Assembly (NCBI GenBank): GCA_021814085.1
Contig: JAKAJA010000053.1
Location: 1-9,229, forward strand
Direction of reading: 5' to 3'
Source: Acidobacteriota bacterium
GTDB lineage: Bacteria; Acidobacteriota; UBA4820; DSQY01
Length of the DNA: 9,229 nt
Program-made: the position numbers and the translations under genes
Shown here: positions 1-6,339 of the stretch, piece by piece
How positions within the stretch are numbered: the stretch's first letter is position 1
Layout: every line of letters starts with the position of its first letter
The notes under the pieces: generated by a model
Database searches by the model: none
Seen by the model: the letters and a program-made list of their open reading frames with translations, nothing else
Told to the model about the DNA's origin: nothing

Positions 1-852
1 GATGGAGAAGCTCTCCACGCGGCCGCCGGCGGCCCGCATGGCGGCGGCGACGGCGCTCGAGTCAACCCCTCCGCTGAGGAACACGCCGAGGGGGACATCC
101 GACATGAGCTGGCCCTTCACGCTGCGCAGGATTTCACCGCGGAGGAGTTCGGCGGCCTCCCTGCGGTCCGTGGGGACCAGGAGGGGATGGGGCATGTCCC
201 AGTATCGGTGGTTCTCCGCGCCGCGGTTGGTGACAACGAGGAGCTCCCCGGGAAGCACTTTGAAGACGCCCTTGAGGATGCTCAGGGGGGCCGGCACGTA
301 TTCGCACATCAAGAAGGCGCGCAGGGCTCCGGTGTCCATGTCCGAGGGGCAGTCTGGATGGGCACGGAGCGCTTTCAGCTCGGATCCGAAGATGACGCCG
401 TGGGGTCGGGGCGCATAATAAAGAGGTTTCACCCCCAGCTGGTCCCTGGCCAGCAGGAGACGCCTGCGCCTCCGGTCGTAGAGGGCGAAGGCGAAGATGC
501 CGTTCAACCGGGCAGGGAAGGCGTCCCCCTCCTCTTCGTAGAGGTGCACGAGCACCTCCGTGTCGGACCGTGTGGAGAAGCGATGCCCCTTGGCCTCGAG
601 TTCGCCGCGGAGCGCGAGGTGGTTGTATATCTCCCCGTTGAAGACGACCACCACGGATCCGTCCTCGTTGGAGAGGGGTTGGGCGCCAGTACAGAGGTCC
701 ACGATGGAGAGGCGCCGGTGGCCCAGCCCCACCCCCTCCTCCACGAAGTACCCCATGCCGTCCGGGCCTCTGTGCGTCAGGGTGGCGGTCATGGCGGCGA
801 GGGTCGTCGCGTCGGCCGGCTTGTCTAGACGGAAACCGGCGATGCCGCACAT
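1..852 (-). CDS. asnB: Asparagine synthase (glutamine-hydrolysing)-type amidotransferase, 3' end missing
   Basis: Class II glutamine amidotransferase fused to an ATP-dependent synthase domain. The family makes asparagine from aspartate, ATP and glutamine in the cytoplasm; paralogues in polysaccharide clusters amidate sugar or other carboxyl groups. The first 284 residues are visible, roughly half of the usual 550-660, and the gene runs off the window. The start is fixed because Cys2 must become the N-terminal nucleophile (it begins MCGIAGF). Visible glutaminase motifs are HRGPDG at 27-32, HRRLSIVD at 45-52, FNGEIYN at 71-77 and an SDTEV motif near residue 95. The PP-loop SGGVDSS that binds ATP lies at about 260-266, so both active sites look intact so far. 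The start overlaps the end of the upstream glycosyltransferase by 28 bp, which suggests coupled translation and a role in surface-glycan synthesis rather than only amino-acid supply. That role is an inference; the domain assignment is firm. Confidence 0.94.
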   Translation of the reverse strand, partial: MCGIAGFRLDKPADATTLAAMTATLTHRGPDGMGYFVEEGVGLGHRRLSIVDLCTGAQPLSNEDGSVVVVFNGEIYNHLALRGELEAKGHRFSTRSDTEVLVHLYEEEGDAFPARLNGIFAFALYDRRRRRLLLARDQLGVKPLYYAPRPHGVIFGSELKALRAHPDCPSDMDTGALRAFLMCEYVPAPLSILKGVFKVLPGELLVVTNRGAENHRYWDMPHPLLVPTDRREAAELLRGEILRSVKGQLMSDVPLGVFLSGGVDSSAVAAAMRAAGGRVESFSI

Positions 853-1814
853 GACGACTCCAACACCTCGCGCACCACGTAGGGAGTGGTGTGGGATGAG
901 GTGAAGTAGATCCGGATGAGGAGTTCGCCAAGGAGCCCCATCATGACGAGCTGCATGCCCGCCAGGGCGAAGAAGATGGCCACCAGGAGGATCGGGTTCT
1001 TGTGTACCCAGACCCCCTGAAAGATCTTCTCCCATAGGGTGAAGAGGGCCAGGAGGAAGGACAGCACGAAGAGAATGGCCCCGGTGCCGCCGAAGGCGTA
1101 GATGGGCTTGGTGAGGAAGGACCCCATGAACTTGATGGTCATGAGATCCATCACCACCTTGAAGGTTCGCATGAGGCCGTACTTGCTCTTGCCCGAGACG
1201 CGCGGGCGGTGATTGACCACGACCTCCGTGACCTGGGCCCCCTGCCAGCTCGCCAGAATAGGGATGAACCTGTGCATTTCGCCCACCAGCAGGATGGGTT
1301 TGAGGACTTCGCGGCGGTAGGCCTTCAGCGTACATCCGTAGTCGTGGAGCTTCACTCCGGAGATGAGGGAGATGAGACCGTTGGCGATCTTGGACGGCAG
1401 GATGCGCGTGAGGAAGGGGTCCTTCCGGTTCTTCCTCCAGCCGCTCACCACGTCGCAGCCTCCGGACAGTTTCTCCAGCAGGAGCGGTATGTCTCCGGGA
1501 TCGTTCTGGAGGTCGCCGTCGAGGGGGATGAGAATATCTCCGCGAGCGAACTCGATGGCCGCCGCCAGGGCCGACGTCTGTCCCGAGTTCCGCCTGAAGA
1601 AAACCACGCGGAGGTTAGGCCGCTCCCCCACGGCCTTCTTGAGGAGTTCCGCCGTCCGGTCCGTGGATCCGTCGTCCACCATGACGACCTCGTAGGGGCG
1701 CCCGATGCGCGACATGACCTCTCCGATCCGGTCCAGAAGGGGCACGACGTTCCCTTCCTCGTTGTAGAGGGGAACCATGACGCTGATCTCGGGCGTGGGA
1801 CGGGGATCACTCAT
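825..1814 (-). CDS. Family 2 glycosyltransferase, GtrB/ArnC/DPM1-like, with two C-terminal membrane helices
   Basis: A 329-residue GT-A fold glycosyltransferase of the type that moves a sugar from a nucleotide donor to a polyprenyl-phosphate lipid at the inner membrane. The N-terminal catalytic domain (about 8-230) begins ISVMVPLYNEEGNV and has VDDGS at 46-50 and the metal-binding DGDLQNDP at 99-106. The family-typical EMHRFIP (179-185) and SGKSKYG (207-213) segments follow. Two hydrophobic segments at about 237-260 and 273-300 are the expected membrane helices, and the tail after 305 is polar. Length fits the GtrB/YfdH/ArnC group (about 310-330). A GGAG site at 1824-1827 lies 9 nt before the ATG. 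The gene is separated from pilR by a repeat-filled 140-bp gap, and its last 28 bp overlap the amidotransferase gene. The exact sugar and lipid acceptor cannot be read from the sequence. O-antigen modification, lipid A modification or exopolysaccharide synthesis are all possible. Confidence 0.92.
   Translation of the reverse strand: MSDPRPTPEISVMVPLYNEEGNVVPLLDRIGEVMSRIGRPYEVVMVDDGSTDRTAELLKKAVGERPNLRVVFFRRNSGQTSALAAAIEFARGDILIPLDGDLQNDPGDIPLLLEKLSGGCDVVSGWRKNRKDPFLTRILPSKIANGLISLISGVKLHDYGCTLKAYRREVLKPILLVGEMHRFIPILASWQGAQVTEVVVNHRPRVSGKSKYGLMRTFKVVMDLMTIKFMGSFLTKPIYAFGGTGAILFVLSFLLALFTLWEKIFQGVWVHKNPILLVAIFFALAGMQLVMMGLLGELLIRIYFTSSHTTPYVVREVLESSCAASPVSV
858..861 (-). promoter_or_regulatory. 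Ribosome binding site of the asnB-type gene, inside the upstream gene
   Basis: On the minus strand a GGAG core lies 5 nt before the ATG at 852, within the last codons of the glycosyltransferase gene. It supports the MCGIAG start and shows that the downstream gene has its own initiation signal despite the overlap. Confidence 0.6.
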
Positions 1815-1832
1815 GGGGAAGGGCTCCGGTGG

Positions 1833-1888
1833 GAATGTCGAATGTCGGATGTGATGTGTCGAATGGAGAATGGCGAATGTTGAATCGA
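1833..1888. repeat. Imperfect 7-bp tandem array, eight units (consensus GAATGNC on the plus strand)
   Basis: Eight successive heptamers fill exactly 56 bp without breaking phase. Units 1 and 2 are both GAATGTC. Units 5 to 7 are GAATGGA, GAATGGC and GAATGTT, and unit 8 begins GAATC. Units 3 and 4 have diverged. The array sits in the gap between pilR and the glycosyltransferase gene, so on the transcribed strand it reads as repeats of GNCATTC in the glycosyltransferase leader. A 7-bp period is not a codon multiple, and no gene covers it. Function unknown. Confidence 0.85.
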
Positions 1889-1892
1889 TAAC

Positions 1893-1948
1893 TCCGCGTT
1901 CCGCCTTCCGCCTTCCGACTTTCGAATTCCGCCTTCCGGCTTCCGGCT
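1893..1948. repeat. Second imperfect 7-bp tandem array, eight units (consensus TCCGCCT on the plus strand)
   Basis: Eight heptamers again fill exactly 56 bp, starting 4 bp after the first array ends. TCCGCCT occurs three times and TCCGGCT twice; the others are TCCGCGT, TCCGACT and TTCGAAT. On the transcribed strand it is a purine-rich run of AGGCGGA-like units immediately after the pilR stop codon. Unit sequence differs from the neighbouring array but the period and copy number are the same. I see no hairpin plus T-tract terminator in this gap and no convincing promoter. Confidence 0.85.
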
Positions 1949-1954
1949 TTCATC

Positions 1955-3337
1955 CTACCGCTCCCTCGCGCCGAGGCCGTATTTCTTCACGAAATACCGC
2001 ATGGACCGGAAGCTGATCCCGAGCCTGCGCGCGGCCCGCACCATGACGCCGCCCTCCAGCTCGAGGGCCTTCTGGACGTAGCCCGCCCGGATCCGCTCTA
2101 CGAAATCGTCGAGGTCGAAGTCCGCGTCGGGAATCTCGATGCCGGCCGTCTCCCGTACTCCCTGGAATCCGCGCACCTCGTCCGGAAGGTCCCGGCTCTC
2201 GATGCGCTCGCCCTGGGCGAGGGCCATGGCGCGTTCGATGACGTTCTCAAGCTCTCGGACGTTGCCGGGCCAGGGGTAGCGCTCGAGGGCACGCATGGCC
2301 TCCTGCGTGAGGGCGGGAGGTTCCTTGCCCCAGAGGCGCGCGTACTTCTCCGTGAAGAACCGCACGAGGAGGGGGATGTCATCCCGCCGTTCCCTCAAGG
2401 GGGGCATCTGGATGGAGATGACGTTGATCCGGTAGTAAAGATCCTCCCGGAACTTCTTCTCCTGGATCATCTTCTGCAGGTCCTGGTTCGTCGCGGCGAG
2501 CACGCGAGTCTCCACCGAGTGTTCCTCGTTCCCTCCCACGGGCCGGAGCCGCTTCTCCTGGAGGACACGCAGAAGCTTGACCTGCATGGCGGGGGAGGTC
2601 TCACCGATCTCATCCAGGAAGAGGGTGCCGCCCGTGGCCGTGTCGAAGAGACCCTTCTTGGTCGCGATGGCGCCCGTGAACGCCCCTTTGACGTGGCCGA
2701 AGAGCTCGCTCTCCAACAGGGGCTCGGGCATGCCCCCGCAGTTGATAGCCACGAAGGGCTTGCCGCTCCGCGTCGAGCGCTGATGGATCGCCCTGGCGAC
2801 GAGCTCCTTGCCCGTGCCGCTCTCGCCCTGGATGAGGACGCTGGAGGTGGCCGAGGAGATGCGCTCGATGAGGGCGTAGATCCGCCTCATCTCCGGGGTG
2901 CGCCCCACCATCTCTCCGAATCGTTCCTGCTGGCTCAGCTCGACTTTGAGGAGGACGTTCTCTTCACGCAGCGCCTTCTTCTCCAGGGCGTGTCGGACGA
3001 TGTTGACGAGCTCGTCCACCTGGAAGGGCTTGGTGACGTAGTCGAAGGCGCCCAGCCGGATGGCCTCGATGGCCGAGTCCGCGCTGGCGTAGGCGGTCAT
3101 GAGGATGACCTCGGCCTGGGAATCGTCCGCCTTCATCCGGCGGAGCAGGTCGATGCCCGAGAGCCCGGGCATGCGGATGTCCGAGACGACGAGATCGAAG
3201 GGGCGGACGTTGAGGGCCTCCAGAGCCGCTTCGCCGCTCTCGGCGGTCTGGACCTCGTAGCCTTCCTGGGCGAAGAGCATCTGGAGCATGCGCCGCATGG
3301 AGGCTTCGTCGTCGATGACCAGGATCTGTTCATTCAT
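1955..3337 (-). CDS. pilR: Type IV pilus response regulator PilR, sigma-54-dependent activator
   Basis: A 460-residue NtrC-family regulator, full length for the family. The receiver domain (about 4-118) has the acidic pair D9/D10, phospho-acceptor D53 in VVSDIRMPG, T81 and K103 in VTKPF. The AAA+ sigma-54 interaction domain (about 144-370) has Walker A GESGTGKE at 171-178, the GAFTGA loop that contacts sigma-54 at 218-223, Walker B LFLDE ending at D242-E243, the arginine-containing FREDLYYRINV at 296-306, and WPGNVREL at 356-363. The C-terminus (about 418-457) is a Fis-type helix-turn-helix with GISFRSMRY, typical of PilR. The ATG overlaps the kinase stop codon by 4 nt (ATGA); the sequence before it has only a weak purine match, so translation is probably coupled to pilS. 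In relatives PilR turns on pilA from a -24/-12 promoter. No pilin gene or such promoter is visible here, so its target must lie elsewhere. The pilR name rests on both motifs and context. Confidence 0.93.
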   Translation of the reverse strand: MNEQILVIDDEASMRRMLQMLFAQEGYEVQTAESGEAALEALNVRPFDLVVSDIRMPGLSGIDLLRRMKADDSQAEVILMTAYASADSAIEAIRLGAFDYVTKPFQVDELVNIVRHALEKKALREENVLLKVELSQQERFGEMVGRTPEMRRIYALIERISSATSSVLIQGESGTGKELVARAIHQRSTRSGKPFVAINCGGMPEPLLESELFGHVKGAFTGAIATKKGLFDTATGGTLFLDEIGETSPAMQVKLLRVLQEKRLRPVGGNEEHSVETRVLAATNQDLQKMIQEKKFREDLYYRINVISIQMPPLRERRDDIPLLVRFFTEKYARLWGKEPPALTQEAMRALERYPWPGNVRELENVIERAMALAQGERIESRDLPDEVRGFQGVRETAGIEIPDADFDLDDFVERIRAGYVQKALELEGGVMVRAARRLGISFRSMRYFVKKYGLGARER

Positions 3338-4959
3338 GGGTGTTGTCCCACGGGGAGTGAGAGCCTGCAGAGGGTGCCCTTGCCGAGCGCCGACTCGATG
3401 CGTATGGAACCGCCGTGCCGCTCGGCGATGCGGTAAACGATGGGGAGGCCAAGGCCCGAGCCCTTGGCAAACCCGCGCCGGAAAGGCTGGAAGAACTCCG
3501 CGATCTCCGACTGGCGCATGCCGATGCCGTCATCTCCCACTTCCAGTATAGCCTCATCGCCTCCGGCGCATAAGGAGATCGTGATCCGTCCCCCTTCCCG
3601 GATGGCCTTCCGGGCGTTCTGGAGGAGGTTCCACAAGGCCTGCCTGATCTGGTCCGGGTCGACCCACGCTTCGAGGGGCTGGGGGGGGAGGGAGAGATCG
3701 ACTTGAAGGTGGCCGGCGATGGCGGGATCCTTCCTGAAGAGGGTGACAACCTCCTCCGTGAGGGAGCCCAGATCCAGGTGCCTCTTCTTCAAGGGGGCCG
3801 GCTTCACGAACCGGAGGAAGTTGTCCAGGGTGTGGCTCAGGCGCCTGCTCTCCTCCTGGATGATCCCCAATAGGGTGAACTCGCCGCTGTCCGCCGGGGA
3901 CTGGCGCTGGAGCATCTGGGCCGCCCCGGATATGCTCCCCAGGGGGTTCTTGATCTCGTGCGCGATGTCGGCGGCCATGGCTCCCGTGGCGGCGAGGCGG
4001 TCCTTGAGGGCCACCTCCTCCTTGAGCTTCACGACCTCCGTCTGGTCGCGGATGAAGACGAGCTGGCCGAGGGAGGACTCCCTGGTCCTGAGGGGCGCCA
4101 CGGCAACGCTGAGGTAACGGCGGTTCTCGCCAAGGACGAGTTCGTATTCTCGCTCCCGCTCCAGGTCTTCCTTGGCGAAGCTGATCTCCGGGCAGCCGAG
4201 TTCGGTCAGCCTGCCGTTGAAGCTCCAACCCGAAGGGATGCTCTCCCCTAGGAGGCGCATGGCGGCTGGGTTGGCGAAGGTCACCCGCCCCGTGAGGTCC
4301 GTAGTGATGACCCCCCATCCGAGGGAGGAGAGGATCTGCTCGTTCAGGCTGCGAAGCGAGGTGAAATCTTTCTCGATGATGCCCAGGGCCTTGCGCGTGG
4401 TCTCGATGCGCTCGGACATGACGCTCATGAGGGCCGCCACGAGGAAGAACCCCACGTAATGGGCAAGGAGGGCGTAGAGGGTGGCGCTCGCCGTGGGCGG
4501 TTCGTAAGGGAATCCCCCACCGAAGCGGTCTGGACCGAGCTTCCCGTAAAGGAGAATCAGACAGAAGAGCCCGTAGGCCAACGAGTCCAAGAGGGCCACG
4601 GTGAAGGCCCCGCGCCGCTTCAGCAGGTACCCGCCGACGACGATGAGCACATGGTACAAGAAGGTGTAGATGCTGTTCACGCCCCCCGTGAAGAACGCGA
4701 GGAGGGTCACCGACAGGATGTCGCCCGTGATCTGGACATAGATGAAGAGGGGCCGGTCCCGCCACTGCTTGAGCGTCAGGTAGAGGGTGCCGTAGAGGAC
4801 GTTGAGGCCAAGGACGAGCGCCGTAAAATAGAAGAAGGGCCAGAGGTTGAATTCTGCGCCGGCGAAGGCCTGGATGCCCAGGGCGCTGAGGAAGAAGGTG
4901 AAGGCCATCACGGTCCGGAAGACCATGAGCCGGACCGCCTGCTTCGCTAGGGGCTCCAT
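3334..4959 (-). CDS. pilS: Type IV pilus sensor histidine kinase PilS
   Basis: A 541-residue inner-membrane histidine kinase, partner of the PilR encoded just downstream. The first 185 residues contain about six hydrophobic segments (roughly 12-32, 39-61, 70-90, 96-112, 118-138, 160-181) with no large periplasmic domain, as in known PilS proteins, which sense pilin in the membrane. A PAS domain follows (about 203-312, including GVITTDLTGRVTFANPAAM). The dimerisation domain has the phospho-accepting H334 in DIAHEIKNPLG. The ATPase domain has the N-box NLLQNARKA (444-452), G1 DDGIGM (476-481) and G2 GSGLGL (500-505), so all catalytic boxes are present. The ATG at 4959 has no obvious ribosome binding site in front of it, and no in-frame ATG or GTG is seen in the 70 nt upstream, so the start is plausible but less certain than the others. 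The gene follows the terminator after pilC, implying its own promoter in 4960-5039, which I could not identify. Confidence 0.9.
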   Translation of the reverse strand: MEPLAKQAVRLMVFRTVMAFTFFLSALGIQAFAGAEFNLWPFFYFTALVLGLNVLYGTLYLTLKQWRDRPLFIYVQITGDILSVTLLAFFTGGVNSIYTFLYHVLIVVGGYLLKRRGAFTVALLDSLAYGLFCLILLYGKLGPDRFGGGFPYEPPTASATLYALLAHYVGFFLVAALMSVMSERIETTRKALGIIEKDFTSLRSLNEQILSSLGWGVITTDLTGRVTFANPAAMRLLGESIPSGWSFNGRLTELGCPEISFAKEDLEREREYELVLGENRRYLSVAVAPLRTRESSLGQLVFIRDQTEVVKLKEEVALKDRLAATGAMAADIAHEIKNPLGSISGAAQMLQRQSPADSGEFTLLGIIQEESRRLSHTLDNFLRFVKPAPLKKRHLDLGSLTEEVVTLFRKDPAIAGHLQVDLSLPPQPLEAWVDPDQIRQALWNLLQNARKAIREGGRITISLCAGGDEAILEVGDDGIGMRQSEIAEFFQPFRRGFAKGSGLGLPIVYRIAERHGGSIRIESALGKGTLCRLSLPVGQHP

Positions 4960-5039
4960 GGCGGCAGGAAGCAGGTTGGGAGTCTGGTTGCAAGGGTACT
5001 GGATTGAGAGCGAGCCAGGGAGTCCGAGGAAAGGACAAG

Positions 5040-5074
5040 AGGGGCGCGGCGTGGTGAATCCTCGCCGCGCCCCT
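5040..5074 (-). terminator. Hairpin terminator after pilC
   Basis: A perfect 11-bp GC-rich inverted repeat (5041-5051 and 5063-5073), extended by one A-T pair to 12 bp, encloses an 11-nt loop. On the minus strand it is followed by TCTTGTCCTTTCC, a T-rich but interrupted tract, so it is a plausible though not textbook intrinsic terminator. It lies 40 nt after the pilC stop codon and separates pilBTC from pilSR. Confidence 0.75.
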
Positions 5075-5075
5075 T

Positions 5076-5107
5076 CGTTGACTCGTTGATTCGTTGGCCC
5101 GTTGACT
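5076..5107. repeat. 8-bp tandem array, four units (CGTTGACT consensus on the plus strand)
   Basis: Four consecutive octamers occupy 32 bp: CGTTGACT, CGTTGATT, CGTTGGCC, CGTTGACT. On the transcribed strand this is a run of AGTCAACG-like units placed between the pilC stop codon (5114-5116) and the terminator stem. It resembles in style, though not in sequence or period, the two 7-bp arrays after pilR. Confidence 0.8.
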
Positions 5108-5113
5108 CCATCC

Positions 5114-6316
5114 TTACTGGATCTGCTGGATCAGCGTGAAGAGCGGCAGGTACATGGCGACGACGATACCGCCCACGGTGACGCCGAGAAATACGATGAT
5201 GAGCGGTTCGAGCAGGGACATGAGGTTGGCCACGGCCTCGTCCACCTCGTCCTCGTAGAAGTCCGCGATCTTGGATAGCATGGCGTCCAGGGCGCCCGTG
5301 GACTCGCCCACGCTGATCATCTGGGTCACCATGCCGGGGAAGACGCCCGAGGCCGCCAGGGGCTCCGTGAGGGTCTTGCCCTCCTCCACCGATTTCCGCG
5401 TCTTGAGGATGGCCTCCTCGATGATGGCGTTGCCGGAGGTCCGCGCCGTGATGTCGAGGCCTTCCAGGATGGGCACGCCCGATGAGACGAGGGTCGCCAG
5501 GGTCCGGCAGAACCGGGCCACGGCGATCTTTCTCAGCACGGGCCCGAAGACCGGTGAGTTGATGAGGAGCTTGTCTATGAGGTACCTGCCATTTTCGGTG
5601 CGGTAGTAGAGCCGGATGGCCGTGCCGATGGCGAAGATCACAATGAAGCACAGCCAGGCCCACCGCCCCAGGAAGTTGCTGATGCCGATGACGATGAGGG
5701 TCGGGAGGGGGAGCTTGGCGCCCACCCCCGCGAAGAGGCTGGCGAAGGTGGGGACCACCTTCCACATGATGACGATGACCACCAGGACCGCCACGGTCAC
5801 GACGACGACGGGGTAAACCATGGCGCTCTTGACGGCGGCCTTCAGCTTGACGTTCTTCTCGATGTAGATGGCCAGGCGCTGGAGAATGGTATCCAGGATA
5901 CCGCCCGCCTCGCCCGCGGCCACGAGGTTGCAGTAGAGGTTGTCGAAGACCCGGGGGTGTTTCTTGAAGGCCTCGTTCAGGGAGGAGCCTGCTTCCACGT
6001 CCTCGCGGACCTCGAAGAGCACCCGCTGGAAGGTCTTGTTGAGCTGCTGCGTCCCGAGGATTTCTAGGCACTGGACCACCGGCAGGCCCGCGTCGATCAT
6101 GACGGAGAACTGCCGCGTGAAGATGGCCAAGTCCTTGGTGCCCACCCCGCCGCCAATCTTTGGAAGGGCCAGCTCCTTGCCCTTCTCCTTGATCTTGACC
6201 GCCACGATCTGCTGCCGGCGGAGGGCGGCGACGACGGCGTCCTTGTTGTCCGCCGCCATCTGTCCGTCGACCATCTCACCGGTGCGCTTGCGGCCCTTCC
6301 ATTCGAACTGGGGCAT
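5114..6316 (-). CDS. pilC: Type IV pilus inner-membrane platform protein PilC
   Basis: A 400-residue polytopic protein of the GspF/PilC family, the usual length. It forms the inner-membrane platform on which the PilB and PilT ATPases act to add or remove pilin subunits. The N-terminus (MPQFEWKGR) is family-typical. Two repeated cytoplasmic T2SSF domains are visible: the first at about 63-188 (FTRQFSVMIDAGLPVVQCLEIL) and the second at about 266-392 (FCRTLATLVSSGVPILEGLDI). Each contains the conserved GE motif, AAGEAGGILD at 133-142 and SVGESTGALD at 335-344. Membrane segments are at about 166-188, 205-235 and 371-394. A GGAGG site at 6324-6328 sits 7 nt before the ATG, and the gap from pilT is 23 bp, so it belongs to the pilBTC operon. 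The transcript most likely ends at the hairpin after the gene. Confidence 0.97.
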   Translation of the reverse strand: MPQFEWKGRKRTGEMVDGQMAADNKDAVVAALRRQQIVAVKIKEKGKELALPKIGGGVGTKDLAIFTRQFSVMIDAGLPVVQCLEILGTQQLNKTFQRVLFEVREDVEAGSSLNEAFKKHPRVFDNLYCNLVAAGEAGGILDTILQRLAIYIEKNVKLKAAVKSAMVYPVVVVTVAVLVVIVIMWKVVPTFASLFAGVGAKLPLPTLIVIGISNFLGRWAWLCFIVIFAIGTAIRLYYRTENGRYLIDKLLINSPVFGPVLRKIAVARFCRTLATLVSSGVPILEGLDITARTSGNAIIEEAILKTRKSVEEGKTLTEPLAASGVFPGMVTQMISVGESTGALDAMLSKIADFYEDEVDEAVANLMSLLEPLIIVFLGVTVGGIVVAMYLPLFTLIQQIQ

Positions 6317-6339
6317 CTCCCACCCTCCTCAAACGACGG

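Noticed and set aside
187..828. Plus-strand open frame of 213 codons opposite the amidotransferase gene
   Set aside because: The minus strand here encodes an uninterrupted asparagine synthase N-terminal half with all catalytic motifs; the plus frame shows no known features.
1815..1954. CRISPR-like repeats or a terminator after pilR
   Set aside because: Units are 7 bp with no spacers, so this is not CRISPR. There is only a short TTCGAA palindrome and no hairpin plus T tract.
2519..3436. Plus-strand open frame of 305 codons opposite pilR
   Set aside because: Antisense shadow of a fully motif-supported PilR, with no ribosome binding site or recognisable domain.
3554..5038. Long minus-strand open frame of 494 codons over the kinase gene
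   Set aside because: It is an alternative frame of pilS. Its product is rich in Pro, Arg, Gly and His with no domain, as expected from GC-rich frame shadows, while the other frame gives a complete PilS.
4991..5040. Possible -35/-10 or sigma-54 promoter before pilS (TTGTCC, TTGCAA and TGGCTCG-like words)
   Set aside because: None has a partner box at correct spacing. The TGGC word lacks the required GC dinucleotide at the -12 position.
4947..6071. Minus-strand open frame of 374 codons overlapping pilC and the gap after it
   Set aside because: Low-complexity Arg/Gly/His/Pro translation antiphase to a complete PilC. It also reads through the terminator and the tandem array.
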